Source: Woeseiaceae bacterium (GTDB taxonomy: Bacteria > Pseudomonadota > Gammaproteobacteria > Steroidobacterales > Woeseiaceae). From it: a DNA stretch of 13,929 nucleotides. Shown here in pieces: positions 1-6,583 of the stretch. The stretch covers positions 1 to 13,929 of the forward strand of contig JAKEGN010000232.1 of NCBI GenBank assembly GCA_022615525.1, in the 5' to 3' direction. The position numbers and the translations under genes were made by a program. Numbering within the stretch: the first letter of the stretch is position 1; every line of letters starts with the position of its first letter. The notes beneath the pieces are model-generated. The model was not told the DNA's origin. It did no database searches and saw nothing but the letters and a program-made list of their open reading frames with translations.

Positions 1-142
1 GATGGCTCCCTGCGGTCCGCTTAATTCCCGCAAACGACCAGCCCGGCAACTGTCCTGGTGCCACCCCGCGGCTGCTGTGCCCTGCGCAGTCGTTAAAATA
101 AATCCGGTACCTGTTCGCGCTAATATAAATCCGGCACCTTTT
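1..142. other. Non-coding left edge
   Basis: No convincing gene was found here on either strand; open frames crossing it are shadows of the gamma-glutamyltransferase gene. The right part holds the two motif copies listed separately. No hairpin followed by a T-run was seen that would end the leftward gene. Confidence 0.5.
94..142. repeat. Two tandem 22-bp motif copies
   Basis: Copy 1 is at 94-115 and copy 2 at 121-142, a 27-bp period. Both share the core ATAAATCCGGYACCT and differ at about three positions. On the minus strand this reads AGGTRCCGGATTTAT. Copy 2 abuts the stop codon of the leftward gamma-glutamyltransferase gene. Similar GGTxxCGGxATxTAT-like strings recur between genes in some gammaproteobacteria, as I recall, so this could be a dispersed intergenic element; that is recollection, not a search result. 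Confidence 0.55.
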
Positions 143-1855
143 TCAGTAGCTCGCGGCGCCGCCGTCCTCGGCACGCGAGTCGGCCGCGCCGGAGTAGACG
201 CCGGTTTCGAGATCCCGGTAGACGCCCATGGCCGCGCCGATGCTCCCGACGTCGCGGATCGTGTGGCCGTAGCCCTCGTAAATAGACCGCGTATCGGGGG
301 ACATCGCCCGCGTTTCGACGGCCGTGACATCGGGTAGCCACTGGTGGTGAATGCGGCCTGCTTCTATGGACTCCGCGATGCTCATACCGTGGTCTATGAC
401 GTTGAGTATGGTCTGCAACGTCGAATTGATGATGGTCTTGCCGCCGGGTGTGCCGGTCGCGAACACCGGTACACCGTCTTTGGCAACGATGGTCGGTGTC
501 ATGCTCGACAACATGCGCTGCCCCGGGCGGATCAGGTTTGCCTCGGTACCGATGCGGCCGCGCTCATCGGTGACACCGGGCTGTGCATTGAAATCGCCCA
601 TCTCGTTGTTCAACAGGAAGCCGGCGCCTTCGACCACGATGTGCGAGCCATAACCCCACTCCAGCGTGTAAGTCAGCGAGACCATGTTGCCGTCCTTGTC
701 GACGATCGAGAAATGGGTGGTCTGGTCGCTCTCGTAGACTTGTGCAAACCTGGCCGGATCACTAGGCGATTTCCCGGTCATGCTGATCGATCTGCGCAGT
801 ACTTCGGCATACTCCTTCGACATCAGGCGGTCGAGCGGCATGTCTTCGTTGAAGTCGGGATCACCAAGATAGTTTGCGCGATCCGCATACGCGCGCCGCA
901 TGGTTTCCGTCAGCACGTGCAGGTACGCGGCCGAGTTGTGCCCCATGGCTTTGAGATCGAAACCTTCGAGTATGTTCAACATCTCGACCAGCACGACCCC
1001 TCCGGAACTCGGCGGCGGCATGCTGACGATTTCGTAACCGCGATAGCTGCCGCGGACCGGCTCACGTTCTACGGCCTCGTAAGCCCGCAGGTCCTCGAGC
1101 GTGATGATGCCGCCGTTGGCGGCCATGAAGTCGGCAATCAGTTGTGCCGTCCTGCCTTTGTAGAAGCCGTCCCGGCCGTCTTTCTGAATACGCCGCAGCG
1201 TGGCGGCGAGATCTTTCTGCACCCAGGTATCGCCCGGTTCATAGAGCGACCCGTCGCGTTTCGAGAACACCTTTGCAGAGCTTGGGTAGCGATCGAAGCG
1301 GGCTTTGCTACGTTTGAAATCGTCGTGCAGTTTCCAGCTGATCGGGATGCCGTCGCTCGCGAGGCGAATCGCCGGTTCGACGAGGTCCTTCCATTTTCGC
1401 GATCCGAGACGCTGGTGCGCCAGCTGCAGGCCGGCCACGGTCCCGGGCACGCCCACGGCAAGAATACCCTCGTGATTCGAGTTGTCCTTCACGTTGCCGT
1501 CGGCGTCCTGGTACATGTCGGCGGTTGCGGCCAGGGGCGCTTTCTCGCGAAAGTCGAACGTGGTCGCGAAACCGTCGGCGCCGTAATAGACGAGAAAGCC
1601 GCCGCCACCGATGTTGCCGGCCGTAGGCCAGGTCACTGCGAGTGCAAAAGCGGTGGCAATCGCGGCATCGACGGCGTTGCCGCCGTCGCGCAGGACTTCG
1701 ATGCCCACTTCGGATGCAATGGTTGACGACGAAGCAACCACGCCATTGTATCCGCGTACCGCAACGCGGCCTGCTGCGCCGGCATGTATCGATCCCAGGA
1801 CGAGCAGCGTCGTGACGACTGCTGCGATGAAATGCCGGACTCTATTTTGAATCAC
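143..1855 (-). CDS. ggt: Gamma-glutamyltransferase (periplasmic proenzyme)
   Basis: This is a 570-aa Ntn-hydrolase proenzyme that cleaves gamma-glutamyl bonds of glutathione and related peptides and can transfer the glutamyl group. It normally self-cleaves into large and small subunits. The catalytic Thr is the first T of TTHFS (about residue 379). Other family signatures are DFREKAP (substrate-binding Arg, about 103), PPPSSGG (280-286), MGDF (about 419-422), MLSSM (448-452) and TGTPGGK (467-473). The residues after MGDF align with the lid-loop region of the E. coli enzyme, which the Bacillus type lacks. An N-terminal hydrophobic segment (about 8-29, ending GAAG) is a signal peptide, so it acts in the periplasm. 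I chose the GTG at 1855 because AAGGA lies 8 nt upstream and it leads straight into the signal peptide. A longer frame from 2017 would overlap the divergent gene. Length is normal for the family. It is divergent from the NhaC-family gene, with a 116-bp shared upstream region. Confidence 0.95.
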   Translation of the reverse strand: MIQNRVRHFIAAVVTTLLVLGSIHAGAAGRVAVRGYNGVVASSSTIASEVGIEVLRDGGNAVDAAIATAFALAVTWPTAGNIGGGGFLVYYGADGFATTFDFREKAPLAATADMYQDADGNVKDNSNHEGILAVGVPGTVAGLQLAHQRLGSRKWKDLVEPAIRLASDGIPISWKLHDDFKRSKARFDRYPSSAKVFSKRDGSLYEPGDTWVQKDLAATLRRIQKDGRDGFYKGRTAQLIADFMAANGGIITLEDLRAYEAVEREPVRGSYRGYEIVSMPPPSSGGVVLVEMLNILEGFDLKAMGHNSAAYLHVLTETMRRAYADRANYLGDPDFNEDMPLDRLMSKEYAEVLRRSISMTGKSPSDPARFAQVYESDQTTHFSIVDKDGNMVSLTYTLEWGYGSHIVVEGAGFLLNNEMGDFNAQPGVTDERGRIGTEANLIRPGQRMLSSMTPTIVAKDGVPVFATGTPGGKTIINSTLQTILNVIDHGMSIAESIEAGRIHHQWLPDVTAVETRAMSPDTRSIYEGYGHTIRDVGSIGAAMGVYRDLETGVYSGAADSRAEDGGAASY

Positions 1856-1856
1856 G

Positions 1857-1868
1857 AAGGATATCCTT
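1857..1868. promoter_or_regulatory. 12-bp palindrome covering the ggt Shine-Dalgarno
   Basis: AAGGATATCCTT is a perfect 12-bp palindrome. On the minus strand its second half supplies the AAGGA ribosome-binding site 8 nt before the GTG at 1855, which supports that start. Whether the symmetry has a role (operator, or occlusion by mRNA pairing) cannot be told from the sequence. Confidence 0.5.
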
Positions 1869-1971
1869 GTTGCGACTGCCGCCGATGCCACTGTTTGTTG
1901 GACGCTGCATCTTATCAAGTCAACCGGCGAGTGCCAGCCGTGACGAACTTCGGCCGGTGTATAGTCCGGGC

Positions 1972-3450
1972 ATGGTCGAACCCGGAATGTACTCGCTGGC
2001 CCCGGTCGCTGTGGCACTCGCGATCGTACTTGCGGCCCGCAATGTCCTGGCGGGGCTCTTTGCCGGTGTACTGACCGGTGCCGCGATGCTCAGCGATGCA
2101 TCACTGTTGCAGTTCTTTCCGGAGCTGGTCAGCGGCTGGCTGGTCCCCGAAGTGGCCGATAGCTACAACGCCAGCATACTGGTGCTCCTCGCGTTCATCG
2201 GCGGTTTCGTCAAGCTTATCGAGACCTCGGGGGGCGGCATGGCGTTTGCGCGCAGTGCCATGCGCTGGGTCAAGGGCCCCGTTCGTGCGCAGATCGCGGC
2301 GTGGTGCGGCGGCATCATGATTTTTTTCTCTGACCTTGGCACACCGCTGATCGTCGGACCGGTATTCCAGTCCCTGATGGACCGGCTGCGGGTGTCGCGC
2401 CAGAAACTTGCGTTCATACTGGATTCGACATCCTCGCCCGTGTGCATCCTGATTCCCTTCATCGGCTGGGGCGTCTTCATCATGAGCGTCCTCGCTGACG
2501 CATTCACTGCAAACGACATCAACCAAAGCGAGTGGGATGCGTTCATCGAGGCGATTCCCTTTCAGTTCTATGCCTGGCTCGCCATTGCGATAGTACCGTT
2601 GCTGGCGCTGTTGAAATTCGACTACGGTCCGATGCGGGCCGTGGAGAGCGACATCGTCCGTGCGCCGGCCGCGGAACCCGTGCCGATCGAAACGGGCAGC
2701 CAGGCGAAACCGGTGCTGGTCTGGCTGCCGCTGCTCATTCTTTTCGTGGTGCTGTTTGCCACGCTCGCCACTCACGGTTTCCCGTTCAGCCAGGTGGCGG
2801 GCAGTGACTTTCGCGCCGGGCTTTCGGCCGCCTACTTCCTTGCCGCCGTAACGCTGGTGCTGCTGACGCTGCTGATGCGCGTGCAGGATCTGTCACAGAG
2901 CATGAGCCAGTACATCAGCGGTGTCAGCGGGATGATGCCGATTGCCGCCACGCTGGTTCTTGCCTGGGCGCTCGGTGCGGTCAGTGAAGGCCTCGGTACC
3001 GGAACCTATGTCGCCGAACTTGCGCGCGGCGGCTTGCCGGGATCACTGCTCCCGGCCGTCACTTTTGTCCTGGCGGCGGTCATCTCGTTTGCCACCGGAT
3101 CGTCGTGGGGAACGATCATCATCATGATTCCGCTGTCGGTGCCCGCGGCGATCGCTACCGCTGCGCCGATGCCGGTGGTCGTCGGCGCGGTATTGTCCGG
3201 CGGCTTGTTCGGCGATCACTCATCGCCGGTGTCCGAGACGACCATACTCTCGGCGACAGGCGCGGGCACAACCACGCTCGAGCATTTCCGCACCCAGTTG
3301 CCTTACGCGCTGACCAACGGCGCGATCGCTTGCGGCGGATTCCTGCTCGCGGGCCACCTGCCGGTGGCCTGGATTGCGTTGCCGATCTTGCTTGCGCAGG
3401 CTATGGTGATGCTTGCCCTGCGCCGCCTGCAACAGCGCGTACTACACTGA
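1972..3450 (+). CDS. NhaC-family Na+/H+ antiporter-like transporter
   Basis: A 492-aa inner-membrane transporter, almost entirely hydrophobic with about 10-12 likely membrane segments. Conserved NhaC-type (Na_H_antiporter, Pfam PF03553) signatures are FFSDLGTPLIVGP (about 117-130), STSSPVC, the ATGSSWGT loop (about 373-380) and FGDHSSPVSETT (about 413-424); the last two are the best family markers. NhaC relatives exchange Na+ for H+ or swap organic ions (malate/lactate MleN is one example), so the substrate is open. I prefer ATG 1972. The frame continues upstream to 1867, but that part lacks hydrophobic character and would overlap the divergent ggt. ATG 1987 is an alternative. It leads a probable operon with ridA-like and sugar dehydrogenase genes (gaps 23 and 19 nt). 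Its position back-to-back with ggt suggests it could move an ion linked to amino acid use, which is inference. Confidence 0.88.
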   Translation: MVEPGMYSLAPVAVALAIVLAARNVLAGLFAGVLTGAAMLSDASLLQFFPELVSGWLVPEVADSYNASILVLLAFIGGFVKLIETSGGGMAFARSAMRWVKGPVRAQIAAWCGGIMIFFSDLGTPLIVGPVFQSLMDRLRVSRQKLAFILDSTSSPVCILIPFIGWGVFIMSVLADAFTANDINQSEWDAFIEAIPFQFYAWLAIAIVPLLALLKFDYGPMRAVESDIVRAPAAEPVPIETGSQAKPVLVWLPLLILFVVLFATLATHGFPFSQVAGSDFRAGLSAAYFLAAVTLVLLTLLMRVQDLSQSMSQYISGVSGMMPIAATLVLAWALGAVSEGLGTGTYVAELARGGLPGSLLPAVTFVLAAVISFATGSSWGTIIIMIPLSVPAAIATAAPMPVVVGAVLSGGLFGDHSSPVSETTILSATGAGTTTLEHFRTQLPYALTNGAIACGGFLLAGHLPVAWIALPILLAQAMVMLALRRLQQRVLH

Positions 3451-3473
3451 ATCCGCCTACAGCGAGCCCTGCC

Positions 3474-4019
3474 ATGAATCGAAGACATTTCGTCGCGACC
3501 GCCGCCGCGATAAGCGCGGCATTCAATTTTGCGAGGCCCTCGCGGGCCGCCACGCACTCGGCCGAGGCGAGGCTGCGTGAACTCGGCATCGTGCTGCCGG
3601 AGGCGCCGGGACCGGCTGCCGTTTACGTACCGTTTCGCAGAACGGGCCAGCTGGTATTCATTGCCGGGCAGATTCCGCCGGCGGATGCGGGTATTCCGAC
3701 GGTCGGCAAGGTAGGTGCCGAGCTGACCGTCGAACAGGGCTACGCCGCGGCCAGGCTGGTGGGTTTGAGGATACTCGCGCAGCTCAGGAACGCATGCGAC
3801 GGTGACCTCGATCGCGTCGTGCAGGCGCTGCAGATTCGCGGCTTCGTCAATTGCAGCGCCGATTTCACCGCACAGCCGGCGGTCATCAACGGCGTGTCCG
3901 AGCTGCTGCGCGAGGTGTTCGGCAATTCAGGCCTTGCGGCCCGGGCTGCGCTCGGCACCAATTCCCTGCCGTTGAACGCGGCCGTCGAAGTCGAGTCCAT
4001 ATTCGAGATTCGCCAATGA
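3474..4019 (+). CDS. Exported RidA-like protein (YjgF/YER057c/UK114 family)
   Basis: A 181-aa protein. The RidA fold spans about residues 33-180; RidA enzymes deaminate reactive enamine/imine intermediates. Family features are LVFIAGQIP (60-68), the ELTVEQGYAAARLVGL helix (83-98), an Arg in GLAARAALG (R157) where RidA keeps its substrate carboxylate-binding Arg, and the terminal LPLNAAVEVESIFEI strand. The pattern fits the longer RidA-like subgroup that starts LGIVLPEAPGPAA, whose activity is poorly defined. Unlike cytosolic RidA it has a leader: NRRHFVA at 2-8 resembles a Tat twin-arginine motif, followed by an Ala-rich hydrophobic stretch and a likely cleavage site near SRA (23-25). Export to the periplasm is thus predicted. 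ATG 3474 was chosen because it gives exactly this leader; the frame extends further upstream only as a shadow of the preceding gene. It sits 23 nt after the transporter and 19 nt before the next gene. Confidence 0.88.
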   Translation: MNRRHFVATAAAISAAFNFARPSRAATHSAEARLRELGIVLPEAPGPAAVYVPFRRTGQLVFIAGQIPPADAGIPTVGKVGAELTVEQGYAAARLVGLRILAQLRNACDGDLDRVVQALQIRGFVNCSADFTAQPAVINGVSELLREVFGNSGLAARAALGTNSLPLNAAVEVESIFEIRQ

Positions 4020-4027
4020 TTGATTTC

Positions 4028-4034
4028 GGGAGGT
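4028..4034 (+). promoter_or_regulatory. Strong ribosome-binding site deciding a GTG start
   Basis: GGGAGGT lies 4-5 nt before GTG 4039 and immediately follows the RidA-like stop, supporting the GTG as start of the sugar dehydrogenase. Confidence 0.75.
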
Positions 4035-4038
4035 AATC

Positions 4039-5145
4039 GTGAGCCGTATCCTGCTCGTCCTGTTCAGCACTGCCCTGGCCGCCTGTGCATCGGCAGATCC
4101 GGAGTCATGGCCGTTCGACGCGACGCCGGTCGCCGGCTTCGACGAGCCCTGGGCGATGACGTTCCTGCCGGACGGTCGGTTGCTGGTCACGGAAAAACCC
4201 GGCCGCTTGCTGCTGGTGTCGCAGGACGGCAGCAGCAGCGTCGTGCATGACGCTTTCCCGGAATTGGTCTACGGCGGGCAGGGCGGACTTGGCGATGTCG
4301 TGCTGCATCCCGACTTTGCCGGCAATCAGCTGGTGTACATCAGTTACGCGGAAGCCGGTGACGGTGGCCTTGCCGGAGCCGCCGTGGCGCGCGCCAGCCT
4401 GCGGCTGGATGATGCCTCGGGACGGCTCGAGGATTTCGAGGTCATCTGGCGACAGGTGCCGAAGGTCACGGGGCGAGGGCACTACGGTCACCGCATCGCG
4501 TTCTCGGCCGATGGGTACCTGTTCATTTCTTCCGGTGAACGGCAGAAGTTCGACCCGGCACAGGACATGCAGGCGAATCTCGGCAAGATCCTTAGGTTGA
4601 ACGACGACGGAACGGTGCCCGCTGACAATCCGTTTGCAGCCCAGGGAGGTGTCGCCGCGCAGATCTGGACACTCGGCCATCGCAATCCGCTCGGACTGGC
4701 ATTCGACGGGGGTGGCCGCTTGTGGAATCACGAGATGGGTCCGCAGCACGGCGACGAACTGAACCTGGTCGTGCGCGGAGAAAACTACGGCTATCCGATC
4801 GTTTCGAACGGAGACCACTACGACGGCAGGGTGATCCCCGACCACGATACCCGCCCGGAGTTTGCTGCACCGAAAGCTTACTGGGTTCCGTCCATCGCGC
4901 CGGCAGGGTTCATCATTTACTCCGGCGATCTGTTCCGCGGCTGGAAGGGCAACGGTTTGATCGGCGGACTGGTATCGCAGTCGCTGGTACGTATCGAGTT
5001 CGACGGCAATTCGGCGCGCGAGGCGGAACGTTACTCGATGGGCAAGCGAATTCGCGAGATCGAGCAGGGCCCGGACGGTTCGATCTGGCTGCTCGAGGAC
5101 GGCAAAGGCGGCAGGTTGCAGAGGCTTGCGCCTAAAAGCATGTAA
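4039..5145 (+). CDS. PQQ-dependent aldose sugar dehydrogenase, lipoprotein
   Basis: A 368-aa member of the soluble glucose/aldose dehydrogenase beta-propeller family (GSDH; E. coli YliI is a relative). It oxidises sugars or sugar derivatives with PQQ and Ca2+ in the periplasm. Propeller motifs in order are EPWAMTFLPDGRLLVTEK (36-53), GGQGGLGDVVLHPDF (79-93), GHYGHRIAFSADG (147-159, H148 the likely catalytic His), HRNPLGLAFD (214-223), NHEMGPQHGDELN (230-242) and SIAPAGFIIYSGD (285-297). The N-terminus is a lipoprotein signal: TALAAC with Cys16, followed by Ala-Ser, which favours the outer membrane. The GTG start at 4039 is set by the strong GGGAGGT ribosome-binding site at 4028-4034 just after the previous stop. 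It is the last gene of the apparent operon. No PQQ synthesis genes are in view, so the cofactor must come from elsewhere in the genome or the medium. Confidence 0.92.
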   Translation: MSRILLVLFSTALAACASADPESWPFDATPVAGFDEPWAMTFLPDGRLLVTEKPGRLLLVSQDGSSSVVHDAFPELVYGGQGGLGDVVLHPDFAGNQLVYISYAEAGDGGLAGAAVARASLRLDDASGRLEDFEVIWRQVPKVTGRGHYGHRIAFSADGYLFISSGERQKFDPAQDMQANLGKILRLNDDGTVPADNPFAAQGGVAAQIWTLGHRNPLGLAFDGGGRLWNHEMGPQHGDELNLVVRGENYGYPIVSNGDHYDGRVIPDHDTRPEFAAPKAYWVPSIAPAGFIIYSGDLFRGWKGNGLIGGLVSQSLVRIEFDGNSAREAERYSMGKRIREIEQGPDGSIWLLEDGKGGRLQRLAPKSM

Positions 5146-5190
5146 CTCCGGGAGTCAATAAAAAAGTTAATAATATCGTTAATATAATAG

Positions 5191-5219
5191 TTGAGTAAAA
5201 ATAAGTAAAATTATAAAAT
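5191..5219 (+). promoter_or_regulatory. Predicted sigma-70 promoter of the hipA-like gene
   Basis: TTGAGT at 5191-5196 and TAAAAT at 5214-5219 are separated by 17 bp, which would start transcription near 5226 with a leader of about 30 nt. It lies between the two direct repeats. A perfect TATAAT is also present at 5183-5188, but I see no good -35 for it. AT-rich DNA gives chance matches, so confidence is moderate. Confidence 0.45.
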
Positions 5220-5230
5220 ACAGTTACTTA
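5202..5230. promoter_or_regulatory. Inverted repeat flanking the -10 box (operator candidate)
   Basis: TAAGTAA at 5202-5208 and TTACTTA at 5224-5230 form a perfect 7-bp inverted repeat with a 15-bp centre that contains the predicted -10 box. This is a typical layout for a dimeric repressor site. The obvious candidate repressor is the HTH-containing product of the gene downstream. Confidence 0.45.
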
Positions 5231-5255
5231 ATACATAATAATATCGTTAAGTGCT

Positions 5256-6497
5256 ATGTTCGAGCTAAAGCACATACTTCGTGATGGCTCTCGCCGGGCC
5301 GGCGAGATAGTCGAGACTTTCGGCATCAGCCGAGTCACCCTGAAGAATGCCTATGAGAGGGAGGCCGGGAAAATACTCAGGCTTGGCCGCGCCCGCCGCA
5401 CGCGCTATGCCGCTCGGCAAATTCTCGCCGGACTGCAGACGGATGAGTTTCCCGTGTTCCGTGTGGATGAACACGGAGCGATACAGGCAGCCGGGACGCT
5501 CATTACCCTTGTCGCAAGCGAGTCCGTGTGGCTCCCGGATGAAACGATTCTTGCCGGGCTACCGCGGGAAATGCACGATGCTGCACCCCGAGGTTTCCTC
5601 GGCCGTTCGTTCGCTCATCGCAATGCCGAATTGGGACTGCCTGGCGATGTGACCCAGTGGTCCGACAATCACGCACTCATTGCGCTCAGTCGCCGCGGTG
5701 AGGATATGCCGGGCAACCTGGTTATCGGCCGCGAGTCCTTCAATCGTTTCCAGGAACTGCGACACCCGCGAAGCACAAAAGAAGATTTTCCGGCGCTAAG
5801 TGCTGCTGCGTCCGCTGGCGAACACAGGGGATCGTCAGCGGGCGGCGAGCGGCCGAAATTTACCGCGCTCGTGGAAGGCCAGCACCGTATAGTCAAATAC
5901 GCTACCAAAGAATCCGACAACGCACGGCGTTGGCAGGATTTGCTGATGCTAGAGCACATAGCACTTGAAACACTTCGGGAAGCGAGAATTACAACGGCAG
6001 AAACGCACCTGGTCGACATAGGCAATTTGCGATGCCTTGTCGTGACGCGGTTCGATCGGGTCGGGGTATCTGGCCGTCGCGCTGCCGTGACACTTGCCGC
6101 AGCGTCGATTGACATGAACGACTCGTGGGCCGACGCAGCAGAGAAGCTGCGCAAACGTGGGGAGATAACGGATGAAGATTTTCGAAATATCGCCCTGCTG
6201 GATGCATTTGGCACGTTGATTGCGAACACGGACCGCCACCACTTCAATCTGATGCTCTTTCCGATGGATGGTGCGTACTCGCTTGCTCCGGCATTCGACC
6301 AGCTGCCGATGGCGTATGCCCCTCCGGCAAGCGGCATACTGCCAAATTCTGCCGTTGCCGAACCCCGGCCTGCTGTAAATACACTGGCGGTTTGGGACGA
6401 AGCGCGCGAGCTCGCCAGGGCTTTCTGGAAACGTGCTGAAGATCAGCCGCTCACTGACAGGATGCGCGCAATCGTCAAGGTGCATGCGTCGCGATAG
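5256..6497 (+). CDS. Stand-alone HipA-like kinase with N-terminal HTH (YjjJ type)
   Basis: A 413-aa HipA-family protein. Residues about 10-55 form a winged helix-turn-helix-like segment (AGEIVETFGISRVTL). The kinase part follows: GEDMPGNLVIG (148-158), the Ser/Gly loop GSSAGGERPKF (192-202), ATP-binding Lys in IVKYA (K214), VVTRFDR (262-268), catalytic-loop NTDRHHFN with D326 (324-331), and LAPAFDQLP with the metal-binding D348 (343-351). HipA phosphorylates glutamate-tRNA synthetase; the YjjJ (HipH) branch carries its own HTH and its target is less clear. No hipB gene lies next to it, so the fused HTH probably does the DNA binding. The ATG at 5256 has no clear Shine-Dalgarno, but the HTH begins right after it. 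Base use is less GC-rich than the neighbours and the upstream DNA is very AT-rich, suggesting transfer. All key kinase residues appear intact. Confidence 0.87.
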   Translation: MFELKHILRDGSRRAGEIVETFGISRVTLKNAYEREAGKILRLGRARRTRYAARQILAGLQTDEFPVFRVDEHGAIQAAGTLITLVASESVWLPDETILAGLPREMHDAAPRGFLGRSFAHRNAELGLPGDVTQWSDNHALIALSRRGEDMPGNLVIGRESFNRFQELRHPRSTKEDFPALSAAASAGEHRGSSAGGERPKFTALVEGQHRIVKYATKESDNARRWQDLLMLEHIALETLREARITTAETHLVDIGNLRCLVVTRFDRVGVSGRRAAVTLAAASIDMNDSWADAAEKLRKRGEITDEDFRNIALLDAFGTLIANTDRHHFNLMLFPMDGAYSLAPAFDQLPMAYAPPASGILPNSAVAEPRPAVNTLAVWDEARELARAFWKRAEDQPLTDRMRAIVKVHASR

Positions 6498-6583
6498 CCA
6501 GATTGCAAACGGTAGACTTCGGGAAATCGCTGCAACAACCGGTAAGATTAGGCCCTCCCAAACCATCAACTGACAGCGGACTT

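Larger units (their letters stand above)
5168..5250. repeat. Direct repeat pair in AT-rich control region
   Basis: TAATAATATCGTTAA occurs exactly twice, at 5168-5182 and 5236-5250, 68 bp apart. The second copy ends 5 nt before the hipA-like ATG and would cover its ribosome-binding site. The whole 5151-5255 stretch is only about one fifth GC by hand count, against a GC-rich background. The copies look like binding sites, perhaps for the HTH domain of the downstream protein. Confidence 0.7.

Noticed and set aside
344..1726. Long open frame (460 aa) on the plus strand opposite ggt
   Set aside because: Its translation has no recognisable domain and is rich in Arg, His and Gly as expected of an antisense shadow; the minus strand encodes a complete gamma-glutamyltransferase.
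1856..2017. N-terminal extension of ggt to 2017
   Set aside because: It would overlap the start of the divergent transporter and precede the signal peptide; GTG 1855 has a well-placed ribosome-binding site.
2101..2775. Minus-strand frame (224 aa) within the first NhaC-type gene
   Set aside because: Highly polar shadow translation with no motif; the plus strand reads as a conserved membrane transporter.
3105..3473. Upstream extension of the RidA-like frame
   Set aside because: It overlaps the transporter gene in another frame and encodes Arg-rich low-quality sequence; ATG 3474 gives a clean signal peptide.
5144..5157. Possible terminator after the sugar dehydrogenase (ACTC-CGG-GAGT then A-rich)
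   Set aside because: A 4-bp stem with a 3-nt loop followed by A-rich, not T-rich, DNA on the coding strand; not a terminator.
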